A stretch of 64,000 nucleotides of DNA from an uncultured bacterium. Its GTDB lineage: Bacteria > Bacteroidota > Bacteroidia > Chitinophagales > Chitinophagaceae. The notes below the pieces were generated by a model that was not told the origin of the DNA, made no database searches, and worked only from the letters and a program-made list of their open reading frames with translations. The stretch covers positions 1-64,000 of the forward strand of contig CAIKEH010000032.1 in the NCBI GenBank assembly GCA_903826405.1, written 5' to 3'. Below are positions 53,862 through 63,339 of this stretch, in pieces (position 1 is the first letter of the stretch; each line of letters opens with the position of its first letter). The translations under genes were made by a program, and so were the position numbers.

Positions 53862-54602
53862 TTAAAGGCTCATCATCTCCTTGAACCGGACCGCCTGCCT
53901 TCGACTGACCTCTACCTTCTCACCTCCCTTCAACTCAAGTAGCAACCCTCCGTTGAAGTAGGGTTCCACTTTATCGATCATCCGGAGGTTGACGATATGT
54001 TTACGATTAGCCCGGAAAAAAAGGCGGGAATCCAATCTCTCCTCAAGAGCGTTGAGTGATTTAAGTATGAGTGGTTTATTCTGACCGAAAAACACCTTTG
54101 CATAATTTCCTACGGATTCGAACAATCGGATATCGGAAAGCTTGACGAACCAGCATCGCTCACCGTCCTTCACGAAAACCTGATCATTCTCGCCCAATGA
54201 CCCGCGATTCAAATTTTGACCTTCCTGGACGAGGTCATCCTGCCCGTCTTCTGATAGTTCCATTTTTTGGATCGCATCAGCAAGACGTTTGGGCTCTATG
54301 GGCTTGAGTAGATAATCCAGAGCATTCACTTCAAAAGCCTTCAGGGCATACTCGTCATAAGCAGTAGTGAAGATCACTTCGGGTGCATGGTCGAGTTCAC
54401 CGAGCATATCGAAACCGGTCTTTCCCGGCATCTGAATGTCCAGAAAAATCAGGTCGGGATGAAATTCCTGTATCTTCTCTATTCCCTCATCTGCATTCGC
54501 TGCTTCTGCCACCACTTCGATCTCAGGATACTCCACCAGCAATTTCCTAAGTTCGTTCCGGGCCAGTCTTTCGTCATCGATAATGATCACTTTTTTAACC
54601 AT
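53862..54602 (-). CDS. LytTR-family response regulator
   Basis: 246 residues. The N-terminal receiver domain (1-120) has acidic pocket DDE near 9-11, the phospho-acceptor Asp in FLDIQMPG near 55, and T/K switch residues in TTAYDEYA and LLKPI. The C-terminal LytTR DNA-binding domain (about 150-246) has LFESVGNYAKV and RKHIVNL. It is 19 bp after the sensor kinase gene on the same strand, so the two are likely cotranscribed with the kinase first. Targets unknown; cell-surface or carbohydrate genes are typical. Confidence 0.93.
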   Translation of the reverse strand: MVKKVIIIDDERLARNELRKLLVEYPEIEVVAEAANADEGIEKIQEFHPDLIFLDIQMPGKTGFDMLGELDHAPEVIFTTAYDEYALKAFEVNALDYLLKPIEPKRLADAIQKMELSEDGQDDLVQEGQNLNRGSLGENDQVFVKDGERCWFVKLSDIRLFESVGNYAKVFFGQNKPLILKSLNALEERLDSRLFFRANRKHIVNLRMIDKVEPYFNGGLLLELKGGEKVEVSRRQAVRFKEMMSL

Positions 54603-54621
54603 GGTTTTGTCTTTTGATAGG

Positions 54622-55674
54622 TCAGTGGTGGACGGGCATGGTCACTCGCGCTTCCACCATGTTTTCTGTTGTATCATGGATCTCGAAGGTGGCTTCTTGC
54701 CCATAAAGTAGACCAAGTCTGTTTGCGGTACTATGAAGACCGAAGCCTTCCTTTCTCATCTCACCATTCAGTTTACCCGTGTTACGCACGATCAGTTCGT
54801 GATTAGTTCCCTTGAAATCTGAGATGATCTTTACCACGCCACCCTGGACGTTCTTGCTGATACCATGCTTTATGGCATTTTCCACCAAAGTCTGCAACAT
54901 CATCGGGGGCACAGGCTGGTCCAGCGTTTCCTCATCAATATCATATTCAACCCGTAGCCTGTTCTCGAAGCGAATATGCTCCAAGGCAAGATAATCGCGG
55001 ACGATATCCAGTTCTTTTCCGAGCGTGACCGTTTCCAGATTCTCGGCCTGCATACTGCTGCGTAGGATATTACTGAGTTCGGTGATGGCATTCCGAGCAC
55101 GAGAAGGATTTTCGTCAATAAGCGCCCTGATGCTGTTCAATGCGTTGAAGATAAAATGTGGGTTAATGTGCGCTTTGATGGTCTTCAACTCCAGTTCCTT
55201 AACCAATGCCTGCAACTTGAGGGTGTCCAATTGTTGTTTCCTCGACTTATCTATATAATGATAAATGAAGTAGATACAGTTCCACATGAAAAAATACACG
55301 AAAGCGTAGAAAGCATTGGCTATGATGACCTCCGACTCACTCAAACCTTTCTCCTGTGTATTCCTGACCTGAAAAACCTTGGTCAGAAAACTGTCAAAGA
55401 CACCTACTATGATCGCAAATAGAACTGTTACTAAGATGAATCCAATGATCTGATAATTCAGGGAACGCTGAAGGATATTGCTGCGACGAATGACCTCCCT
55501 CATGAAGTGTGAAAAAAGCAAACCTATGCCTACAAAAATGGTCAACCTTCCAATGATCGAAAGATTGAACCGTTCGAAAGTCACGGCAAAGAAGATATTG
55601 ATGAAAATGAACATTCCCCAGCCAGCAGCCTGGAAAATCCAGTATTTGGGGATCTTATTTAGGAATCCGGGCAT
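54622..55674 (-). CDS. LytS-type sensor histidine kinase
   Basis: 350 residues. Four membrane segments occupy about residues 10-140, followed by a short coiled-coil linker. The His_kinase domain has NPHFIFNALNSIR (phospho-His) near 172-184. The HATPase domain has LVENAIKHGISKN near 263 and GFGLHSTANRL near 313. No periplasmic sensor domain is present, so it may sense within the membrane. ATG 55674 is used; the frame opens upstream only at a TTG. Partner of the LytTR regulator. Confidence 0.92.
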   Translation of the reverse strand: MPGFLNKIPKYWIFQAAGWGMFIFINIFFAVTFERFNLSIIGRLTIFVGIGLLFSHFMREVIRRSNILQRSLNYQIIGFILVTVLFAIIVGVFDSFLTKVFQVRNTQEKGLSESEVIIANAFYAFVYFFMWNCIYFIYHYIDKSRKQQLDTLKLQALVKELELKTIKAHINPHFIFNALNSIRALIDENPSRARNAITELSNILRSSMQAENLETVTLGKELDIVRDYLALEHIRFENRLRVEYDIDEETLDQPVPPMMLQTLVENAIKHGISKNVQGGVVKIISDFKGTNHELIVRNTGKLNGEMRKEGFGLHSTANRLGLLYGQEATFEIHDTTENMVEARVTMPVHH

Positions 55675-55877
55675 TCTATTCACCAAATTGGAGTAAAACT
55701 AAGCAAACACACGCGGTGATTAACAGGCATTGGTACCAATGGTCATAAGACCGGACCAAGGGGTGGATTGCGACCCAGAATATACACCAAATTCAGACCG
55801 GCCAGTGTACTTTAATACCCATTTACCCGTTTTATACAAATTGAGCCGGCTTCAAGCTCGTTGCGCCAAGTATATCC

Positions 55878-57427
55878 ATGAAAACCAAAATTTTACACAA
55901 AACATTCATAATCATACTACTGACAGCGGTCGTGATCCAGTTGAGCATGTCGAAAGCAGTTTCACAAGGACGTGTGATTATCAATGAGTTCATGCCATGG
56001 CCAGCTAATTCCTGCGGAGCAGGCAGCGAATACGTTGAATTATTGAACATGGGTCCCGGTCCCATGAATGTCGGAGGATATATTCTCACGGATGGTGACT
56101 ATGCAGTCACAATCCCATACAATACCATCATTCAGCCTAACCAATTTTATGTCATTTCAGGCGTCAATGTGCTGACAGGTACTTGCGGGAACTGGACGAA
56201 TGCCAACGTCACGGTCAACTTGAACTGGAACACCTGCAATTGTACCAGCGGTACCATACCAACCGCAGATCCGGGTTGGTTCACGGATGGTGGTTCCGCA
56301 CAGGAACAGGTGGTCCTCCTTAGCCCAACCCTGAAAGTAGTTGATGCGGTTGTCAGAAAACTACCACAAGAATCTTCCAGTTTTATAACTACCTCCAATA
56401 GCGCCGGATTCGCACCGCTTACATTCAACCTTGATCTCATGACAATAAGCTATGAGGTGATCGGTGAGTCTGCAGGCCGAGGAAATTCTTTCGCTCGGAG
56501 AATAGATGGTTCCTGCGGATGGCTTAAAGATACTCAGCAGAGTGCTGGCAGTACCAATAATACCCCCGGTGACACTTATGACTTGAGTTACTCAACGGTC
56601 ACCCTTCTGGATCCGGGTTGCGAAACCGGATCAGCCATCATCACATTGAATACAAGTCCCGCCGCCACTTATTTCCCGATCGACTATATCCTTGGATTTG
56701 ACGCTAACAAAGATGGCATGTTCACGGCTGCTGATACATACACCACCGGTATCGACTCTAGTGCCCCTACAATCAATCTTAGTAATCTGCCTGTGGGCAA
56801 GTATGTGATCAATCTACAGCCCGTTCAAGGATGCAACACACAAAACATCACTTTTATATAGGCCCTTGCAATCTTCTGGCATTTCATTACCAGGGATTGA
56901 AAGCCATTCGGTCCGGAAACGGTTATCGGATCACTGCATCAATTTCAGGTGCAGACCAACTGGATCATATTATTCTTTATGGTGGCAAGGACGGTAAGCA
57001 TTTTGAACAGGTAGATTCCATCACATTTTTGAGGCGGAACGACCTTCAATCCATTTATTATATGGGTGACGCTGTTCGTTATCGTTTTTTCAAACTTGTG
57101 CTTGTTGACAAAAACGGTCAAGGTGAAAAATCCGAAGTTGTCAGTCTACCTGATGGACCATCTTTGATGCGACAAGGAATGCTCGCCTATCCAAACCCTG
57201 TTAGCAACGATCTTCACGTGGAATTCCAGGGGCTCACGACAGAAAAGGCCATACTCAAGGTCACTAATTCCTCAGGTAGCGAGGTCAAGAACCTCAACCT
57301 GAATGCTCATCCAGGCCAGAATCAACTACTTTTATCGATGAGCGACTTGAAGCCTGGCATGTACTACATCTGCATTCAAAACCTCGTTTCAGGCATCCGC
57401 ACTGAAACACGCGTCATCAAAGAATAG
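55878..57427 (+). pseudogene. T9SS-exported lamin-tail-domain protein, interrupted by a frameshift
   Basis: The first frame (55878-56861) has a signal peptide and a lamin-tail domain (IINEFMPWPANSC near 34, through YILTDGD and FYVISG), then a beta-rich stretch, and stops at TAG 56859-56861. The second frame (to 57427) begins without a signal peptide and carries the missing C-terminal T9SS sorting domain (AYPNPVSNDLHVEF near the middle, GMYYICIQ near the end). Adding one T to the TTTT run at 56852-56855 joins them into one reading frame of about 517 residues. Either the gene is broken in this strain or the base call is wrong. No slippery heptamer for -1 frameshifting is present. Confidence 0.78.
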
Positions 57428-57527
57428 CCCTTTAAAACATTTTGAATGATCACCTGTTGTATCCATGAAACCGGATTTTCAGTGGTTTTATGCTATTTTC
57501 GTACATTCATTTACAGCGCCATTGAAT

Positions 57528-59459
57528 ATGGAACATCCCGCAGGACCATTACTGAGCAAGATCAACTCCCCGGAAGATCTTCGCAAAATAAGCAGAGATC
57601 AACTTCATGAGGCCTGTGACGAGTTACGCCAATACATCATCGATGTGGTCAGTGTGCATGGAGGGCATTTCGCAGCCAGCCTTGGCGTAGTTGAATTGAG
57701 TGTCGCCCTTCATTATGTCTTCAATACTCCATACGACCAATTAGTCTGGGACGTGGGGCATCAGGCCTATGGACACAAGATACTGACCGGCCGACGCGAC
57801 GATTTCCACACGAACAGGAAATACAGGGGTCTGAGTGGATTTCCCAAACGCAGCGAAAGTGAATATGATACTTTTGGGGTTGGACATTCCTCCACCTCTA
57901 TTTCTGCAGCCTTAGGGATGGCGATCGCAGCCAAATACAATAAAGAGAACAGGAAATCCATCGCAGTCATCGGTGATGGTGCCATGACCGCCGGTATGGC
58001 ATTTGAAGCCATGAACCATGCCGGTGTCGCTGATGCAGACCTGCTCATCATCCTGAACGACAACTGCATGAGCATCGACCCCAATGTAGGTGCGCTCAAA
58101 GAATACCTGACGGACATCACCACTTCCCATACCTATAACAAATTGAAGGATGAGATCTGGAATGCATTGGGTAAACTGCCCGTAGGTAAAACGTTCAGTC
58201 GCGATATGGCTTCCAAGCTGGAACACAGTATCAAAGGCTTCATCAACAAGAGCAGCAATCTGTTCGAAGCGATGAAACTTCGTTATTTCGGGCCTATAGA
58301 TGGTCACAACATCACCAAGTTGGTGGATACCTTGCAGGATCTTAGAGACATCCCTGGTCCCAAATTACTGCACATCATTACCGTAAAAGGCAAAGGATAC
58401 GCACTTGCGGAAAAGGACCAGACCAAGTGGCATGCGCCTGGTCTGTTCGACAAAGTGACCGGCGAGATCAGAAAAAAAGCTTTTGACACACCCCAACCTC
58501 CAAAATACCAGGACGTTTTCGGTCATACTCTGGTTGAACTTGCAGAGAAGAATGACCGTATTTTTGGTATCACCCCTGCGATGCCATCCGGATCATCCAT
58601 GAAATTCATGATGGAACGATTCCCGGAAAGAGGTATTGATGTGGGTATTTGTGAACAACATGCCGTAACCCTTAGTGCTGGACTCGCCACACAAGGCATG
58701 CGAGTCTTTTGTAATATCTATTCCTCATTCATGCAAAGGGCCTATGATCAGGTCGTACATGACGTTGCCATCCAGAATCTACCTGTCACATTCTGTCTCG
58801 ACAGGGCAGGTCTGGTCGGAGAGGATGGTCCCACTCACCATGGGTGCTATGATATTGCCTACATGCGGTGCATTCCGAACTTGATCGTTTCAGCACCGAT
58901 GAACGAGCAAGAGCTCCGAAATCTCATGTACACATCCCAATTGGCATCCAATACGTCCCCATTTGTGATCCGCTACCCTCGTGGTGAAGGGATGATGCCA
59001 GAATGGCGAACACCATTTGAAGAGATGAAGATCGGGAAGGGACGTAAACTCCGCGACGGTCAAGATATCGCCATACTCAGCTTCGGCCATCCCGGTAATT
59101 TTGCTGTATCCGCCATACGTGACCTGAGGGCAGAAGGCATTCATCCCGGCCACTATGATCTTCGATTCGTGAAGCCCATCGATCAAGATCTGCTCCATGA
59201 AGCCTTCAGCAAATACAAGAAATTCATCACGGTAGAGGACGGTACCGTTGTGGGCGGATTCGGAAGCTCCATCCTTGAATTCATGTCGGCACACGGCTAT
59301 AAAGCAGATGTACGCATCCTCGGCATACCAGATCGTATAGTTGAACACGGAAGCCCCAAAGACCTGCATCAGGAATGCCATTATGATGCCCGGGCCATCG
59401 CTGATACTGCAAGAGAAATGATGCGGAACGTCGTTACGGTGAATTCTATAGCCGGTTGA
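57528..59459 (+). CDS. dxs: 1-deoxy-D-xylulose-5-phosphate synthase
   Basis: 643 residues of the thiamine-diphosphate-dependent transketolase type. ThDP motifs are GHFAASLGVVELSVALHYVF near 46-65, WDVGHQAYGHK near 74, GDGAMTAGMAFEAMNHAG near 150 with the NDN of the ThDP fold, then DRAGLVGEDGPTHHG near 425 and the C-terminal transketolase domain. It condenses pyruvate and glyceraldehyde-3-phosphate, the first step of the MEP isoprenoid pathway. ATG 57528 is chosen; the open frame upstream has no homology. Single gene after the frameshifted T9SS gene. Confidence 0.95.
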   Translation: MEHPAGPLLSKINSPEDLRKISRDQLHEACDELRQYIIDVVSVHGGHFAASLGVVELSVALHYVFNTPYDQLVWDVGHQAYGHKILTGRRDDFHTNRKYRGLSGFPKRSESEYDTFGVGHSSTSISAALGMAIAAKYNKENRKSIAVIGDGAMTAGMAFEAMNHAGVADADLLIILNDNCMSIDPNVGALKEYLTDITTSHTYNKLKDEIWNALGKLPVGKTFSRDMASKLEHSIKGFINKSSNLFEAMKLRYFGPIDGHNITKLVDTLQDLRDIPGPKLLHIITVKGKGYALAEKDQTKWHAPGLFDKVTGEIRKKAFDTPQPPKYQDVFGHTLVELAEKNDRIFGITPAMPSGSSMKFMMERFPERGIDVGICEQHAVTLSAGLATQGMRVFCNIYSSFMQRAYDQVVHDVAIQNLPVTFCLDRAGLVGEDGPTHHGCYDIAYMRCIPNLIVSAPMNEQELRNLMYTSQLASNTSPFVIRYPRGEGMMPEWRTPFEEMKIGKGRKLRDGQDIAILSFGHPGNFAVSAIRDLRAEGIHPGHYDLRFVKPIDQDLLHEAFSKYKKFITVEDGTVVGGFGSSILEFMSAHGYKADVRILGIPDRIVEHGSPKDLHQECHYDARAIADTAREMMRNVVTVNSIAG

Positions 59460-59516
59460 TTGCACAGAACTTTAGTCATTCAACAATCGGAAAAGAAGCG
59501 ATCCATTTTCTATCGA

Positions 59517-60092
59517 TCAGGGCTCTATACGCAGATCGTACTTCCCCAATAAACCGGTCAATCCCGAGAGAGAAAAAAAGCATTTCCTGATCCTGTTCTT
59601 TTCCGGATCAATGATGAAATTCAGGGCGGTACGCAGATCGCATTTCTCCAAATTTGTTTCCTCGAATTGTGCCAAAGAAAGGTCGCAGCGGTTGAAAGTG
59701 GAACCAGTCAGGTCCGCCCCTGAAAAATCGGCTTCATGCAGATCACAATCATGGAAAAAAGTTTCTTTCATGGGAAGTCCATGGAATGATGCCAGATCAA
59801 CTTTGCACTGTTCGAGCTTGATCTTGAACAGAAATGGATGACAATCCCGGAACGGCATCCCAGTCAACTTGCAATCCTTGAAAAGGACATTCTTGAGCGA
59901 TGTATTCCGGAGCCTGACATTGCCCAGATTGCATCCGATGAATGAGCAATCCAGGAAATGATATCTCGAAAGATCTGCGCCAGGAATGACCAGCTGCTCA
60001 AATACACATCCATCATATTCTCCCTCCGGAAGTTTACCCTCCACCAGATCCCGCATCGTATATGTCCTGTCTGTAAAATAAAGTTCCGGCAT
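59517..60092 (-). CDS. Pentapeptide-repeat protein
   Basis: 191 residues. From about residue 36 the sequence repeats A(D/N)LxxxxF/L units every five residues (for example ADLSRYHFLDCSF, LRNTSLKNVLFKDC, ADFSGADLTGSTFNRC). This folds as a right-handed quadrilateral beta-helix. The layout resembles the Qnr-like or plain pentapeptide group, but a DNA-gyrase-protecting role cannot be claimed. Convergent with dxs. No signal peptide. Function unknown. Confidence 0.85.
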   Translation of the reverse strand: MPELYFTDRTYTMRDLVEGKLPEGEYDGCVFEQLVIPGADLSRYHFLDCSFIGCNLGNVRLRNTSLKNVLFKDCKLTGMPFRDCHPFLFKIKLEQCKVDLASFHGLPMKETFFHDCDLHEADFSGADLTGSTFNRCDLSLAQFEETNLEKCDLRTALNFIIDPEKNRIRKCFFSLSGLTGLLGKYDLRIEP

Positions 60093-60136
60093 AAGATACT
60101 CGACTTTTGTTCCACACTTGATCCAGAGGACCTGGA

Positions 60137-60607
60137 TTATTTTGCCTTGTTCCGAATACTTTTCAGATGACTCTTTTTGGATACCTTACCATGGGCATCA
60201 GAGGTATTACCTGACTTTTTCAATGGCAGCGCCTTCAGTAAGGTCCTTTTACGTTCTTCCAAAACCCTGTACTGAGCGATCCGTGTCACCAGTTCCAGAG
60301 GAAGGGGTTTGTCCGTTGGAAATTGAACCGCCCCCTTTGATGTCTTGTATGATTTCAATTCCTTCAGAAATTTTTCTATGCCAGCAGCTCCGGGATAAAA
60401 TCCAATATGGTGGTCATATCCGCTGAAATGCACCACATTCTTCTTGTTCAATCGGAAGGTGGGTATACCGTAAGCGATGGCTTCCTCGAGATCCGGCGAG
60501 ACCTTGTGGATCGTATCGCGCATTTGCCTGAGTAATTTCTGTATATCCACCGGATAGCGCGAAATGAAATCATCAATGTCTTTGGCGATGGTTGAAGACA
60601 TGGCCAT
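60137..60607 (-). CDS. DUF1801-type small protein (YdhG-like)
   Basis: 156 residues. It contains the DUF1801 signature: DLEEAIAYGIPTFRLNKK near 38-55, VVHFSGYDHHIGFYPG near 58-73, and SYKTSKGAVQFPTDKPLP near 86-103. Members resemble iron chaperone-like frataxin relatives, but function is not established. A Lys/Arg-rich C-terminal tail (KKSGNTSDAHGKVSKK) follows the domain. It is 44 bp upstream of the pentapeptide gene on the same strand. Confidence 0.88.
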   Translation of the reverse strand: MAMSSTIAKDIDDFISRYPVDIQKLLRQMRDTIHKVSPDLEEAIAYGIPTFRLNKKNVVHFSGYDHHIGFYPGAAGIEKFLKELKSYKTSKGAVQFPTDKPLPLELVTRIAQYRVLEERKRTLLKALPLKKSGNTSDAHGKVSKKSHLKSIRNKAK

Positions 60608-60699
60608 GAGTCAAGATTTTGAGTATGAATGAGGCATGTATTAAAGATATGAAATCAAGGACAGCGCAATTTAGCAGCCATGCAAGCTTTTGATGTTGA

Positions 60700-61083
60700 T
60701 CACTCTTTCGTGATGACCACGAACCTATTGATCTGGTGAAAATAGAAATAGGATATGATCAATACTCCAAGGACCATTAATGGAAAAAATGTTTGACCCG
60801 CAGGGCCGTCAACTGAAAGGTGACTGAGAAATGCAAAAAGAAATTCAACAGCGAAACAAGCATATGCCCATTCCTTGACACGTGCCGGCACCTGCGGAAA
60901 GATAAGAACCAACGCACCGGCGACCTTGAATACAGTCAGCCATATGCTCATATAATCAGGATATCCCAAATGACGTACTCCCTCCTTCGCCATTTCTGTT
61001 CGAGAGGTAAGTGCAGGAATCAGTCCTTCGAACAGGAATATAAGTGTGGTGCTGATCCAGAAGATGACCTTGTTTTTTTTCAT
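60700..61083 (-). CDS. DoxX-family membrane protein
   Basis: 127 residues with four hydrophobic membrane segments (about 6-22, 48-65, 72-90, 100-118), a DoxX-like layout. LGYPDYMSIWLTVFKVAGALVLI near the start of segment 2 matches family style. DoxX proteins sit in the inner membrane; some act with thiol or quinone metabolism, but most are uncharacterised. Same strand as its neighbours. Confidence 0.85.
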   Translation of the reverse strand: MKKNKVIFWISTTLIFLFEGLIPALTSRTEMAKEGVRHLGYPDYMSIWLTVFKVAGALVLIFPQVPARVKEWAYACFAVEFLFAFLSHLSVDGPAGQTFFPLMVLGVLIISYFYFHQINRFVVITKE

Positions 61084-61176
61084 GATCGATGTCGATTTAT
61101 ATAGAGCATGTTGGTGAAATTAAAGAATTGGTCGATACTAGATTGAAAGAGCAGGTCCGTGGCCCCGGTCAGAAAA

Positions 61177-62664
61177 TCAGTTCCTCTTGTATTTGCCATA
61201 AATCGGCTGACCAGGGAAAACATTGGGTACTGTCACGCCCTTTCGGATCACGAATTTGCCATTCACGAGAACATGAATGATCCCTTCAGAGAATTTAAGT
61301 CCTTCTTCGAACGTGGATCTATCCATCACTGTCGCAAGGTCAAATATGGTCATGTCAGCATCTGCACCGATCTGGATCCGTCCTTTGTAATGCATCATGG
61401 GTGATATACCTTCCAACCTTTTAGCAGGCAGGATAGTCATTTTTGCGATGGCATCATCCAATGTGAGTGCTTTCTCTTCCCGAACATATTTACCCAGGAC
61501 ACGGGTGAAGGTACCGGCAGTCCGGGGATGGGCCTTGGGAGCATTGGGCATGCCGTCCGATGCGATAATCGTACCTTTTGTAGCTATTCCGGCACGAATC
61601 CATTCCGGCTTCATCATGTGCATGATCACTGTGCCCCCTTTTGCGCGGTATTTATCAAAAGTATTCTTTGTCAGACGCTCCCCGGTAGCCACCCATTGCA
61701 GATCGCTGTAATCCATTCCCAATTTTTCCCTCCACCCCTCGTTGAAAATGGCACTTTGTAAAAGTGTTGAAGCTGCAGTATAGGGGTACATTTCAGTTGT
61801 GATATCGAACCCCTTGCGTTGTGCATCCTGAACCATGGTAATAGCCAATCCTATCTGGGAAAGACTCATACTATTGATATGGACGATATGCAATGGAGCA
61901 CCTGTAAGTGCGGCATCGGCTATGGCCTCCTGAATCGAAAGCATGCCCATATCCCGGACATGGGTGAAAATGGTAGCTCCAGTTTCCCCGGAAAGCTTAT
62001 ACACCTGATACAACTCATCGGCACTCGCGGCGGGAATGTATCCTATAGGTAAACCAATACCCACAGCACCTTCTGTGAGGTCCTCGCGCATGAAGTTAAT
62101 CGCCTTCGCGGTTTCCTCCTGGTTCAAACTCACGGAATAACTTGGCCTAATGAAATTGAACAGGTTCTCCAGCTGCATTTCACCACGTACGGCCAGCATC
62201 GAAATGCTGTCCAGTTTCCCATTAAATCGAGTAAGTGCACGGAATCGATCGAATCCCCAATTCACGCTGGCACCGTAATTGATGAGCGCTTTCCCTTGTC
62301 GGAAGGCATACCATTTTGAAGGGTATTCAACACCCCATTCCAGTTCGAGCCCTGTGGTGACTCCGTCATGAACCTGATATTCCTGTTCCGTATTCGTGCG
62401 TCCATGGATATGCATATCGATGAATCCGGGAGAAACAACAAGTCCCGATACATCCACCACTTCTTTTCCTTGCAAAGGCGTTATGCTGATCATTTCTATC
62501 CGTCCATTGTTTATGCCGACATGACGAATGGCATCCAGTTTTGAATCCGGGTCTATGACCCTGCCACCAGCTAACACGATGTCATAGATCGGCATCGACT
62601 GGGCAGTAAGGATCTTTGAAAAAAGGAGAAGGTTTAATATGCCAAGTAAAATGGACCTGATCAT
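61177..62664 (-). CDS. Exported amidohydrolase, N-acyl-D-amino-acid deacylase-like
   Basis: 495 residues with a signal peptide (about 1-21, ending LTAQ). The composite beta-sandwich and TIM barrel follow. The first metal motif is GFIDMHIHG near 79-87; others are FTHVRDM near 227, HIVHINS near 252, the catalytic-Asp region ASDGMPNAPKAHPRTAGTF near 367, and a C-terminal sandwich. It resembles D-aminoacylases and related zinc deacylases. Substrate not known; periplasmic. A TATATTTA box lies about 4 bases before the ATG, suggesting a nearly leaderless transcript. Confidence 0.87.
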   Translation of the reverse strand: MIRSILLGILNLLLFSKILTAQSMPIYDIVLAGGRVIDPDSKLDAIRHVGINNGRIEMISITPLQGKEVVDVSGLVVSPGFIDMHIHGRTNTEQEYQVHDGVTTGLELEWGVEYPSKWYAFRQGKALINYGASVNWGFDRFRALTRFNGKLDSISMLAVRGEMQLENLFNFIRPSYSVSLNQEETAKAINFMREDLTEGAVGIGLPIGYIPAASADELYQVYKLSGETGATIFTHVRDMGMLSIQEAIADAALTGAPLHIVHINSMSLSQIGLAITMVQDAQRKGFDITTEMYPYTAASTLLQSAIFNEGWREKLGMDYSDLQWVATGERLTKNTFDKYRAKGGTVIMHMMKPEWIRAGIATKGTIIASDGMPNAPKAHPRTAGTFTRVLGKYVREEKALTLDDAIAKMTILPAKRLEGISPMMHYKGRIQIGADADMTIFDLATVMDRSTFEEGLKFSEGIIHVLVNGKFVIRKGVTVPNVFPGQPIYGKYKRN

Positions 62665-62697
62665 GCTTTAAATATAATGAGAATTACTTTTCTCCCG

Positions 62698-62729
62698 CCA
62701 CCCTCCAAGAGTCCACCCTTGGAGGGTGG
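62698..62729. repeat. REP-like palindrome, left copy of an inverted pair
   Basis: A 32-bp element built of the core ACCCTCCAAGAGT and the reverse core ACCCTTGGAGGGT. It is the exact reverse complement, over 28 bp, of the element at 62756-62785. Same family as the copies at 571-600 and 681-728. Confidence 0.85.
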
Positions 62730-62755
62730 CTATATAAGACTATCCTTCACTAGGG

Positions 62756-62785
62756 ACCCTCCAAGGGTGGACTCTTGGAGGGTGG
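62756..62785. repeat. REP-like palindrome, right copy of an inverted pair
   Basis: Exact reverse complement (28 bp) of the left copy, 26 bp away. Together they can form a long hairpin with a short loop, as in bacterial REP doublets. They lie just after the amidohydrolase start region and before the decayed gene. Confidence 0.85.
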
Positions 62786-63339
62786 GTGCAGGCGGCTTCA
62801 ATCCAACCTGTCAATCTCGGACACCAAGCTGATTATCTGATCACGAGTCTGCTCATAAGCCGCCCATACTGCTTTGCATCAATCTGAGATCTTTTTTCTC
62901 ATGTAACCCTTTTGCCCTGAGCACCTCTTCGATGCGGATTAAGCCTCTGTCTACAGGTAGTTGGGTCTTTGGCCATCGCCTTTTATGCCTGGCCATTTTC
63001 AAATCAAAATCCTGCACCTCTCGTTCGGTCCAATTTCTATCAACAGCAAGGTGAAGCCCTGCCAGAGCAAAGACCAATTAAATAGGCTGGGTTCGCTCAT
63101 CAGCCTCTTGAGCAGCAAAGGCATCCACGGCATGCTGGTGGATTAAATCCGGATTACTCAGAGTGAGTGTATGAAATGTCAATTCCTGGGAAAGTTCTTC
63201 GCCTGATTGCTTGGATCATCGAGCTGTGCATCATGAATCGAGAAACGATTACACGTGATCATGAGCTGTATCTATTAGGTGCAAAGTTGTTTGCCCCTTT
63301 CCATAAACTCGACAACCAATTGCAATGCCTTGCAAGGGG
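62786..63339. other. Non-coding stretch holding the decayed gene
   Basis: Apart from the pseudogene remains (62798-63215) I see no intact gene, RNA gene or terminator between the amidohydrolase promoter region and the Pycsar-type gene. Confidence 0.5.
62798..63215 (-). pseudogene. Decayed gene of a small cytoplasmic protein (DUF5946-like)
   Basis: On the minus strand a homologous sequence is spread over broken frames. The first part reads FHTLTLSNPDLIHQHAVDAF then PI, a TAA (63078-63080), and on with VFALAGLHLAVDRNWTEREV and ARHKRRWPKTQLPVDRG. A single-base change in the A6 run (plus 62891-62896) then restores the frame of the tail CKAVWAAYEQTRDQI, but with a TGA (62879-62881) where a Trp would fit (WCxxVW). 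So at least two nonsense changes and one frameshift are present, and the N terminus is missing. The resemblance to DUF5946-type proteins is from memory and needs a search. Confidence 0.72.

Noticed and set aside
56831-56861. Programmed -1 ribosomal frameshifting in the T9SS gene
   Set aside because: No X XXY YYZ slippery heptamer in the correct frame and no strong downstream structure; an indel in T4 is simpler.
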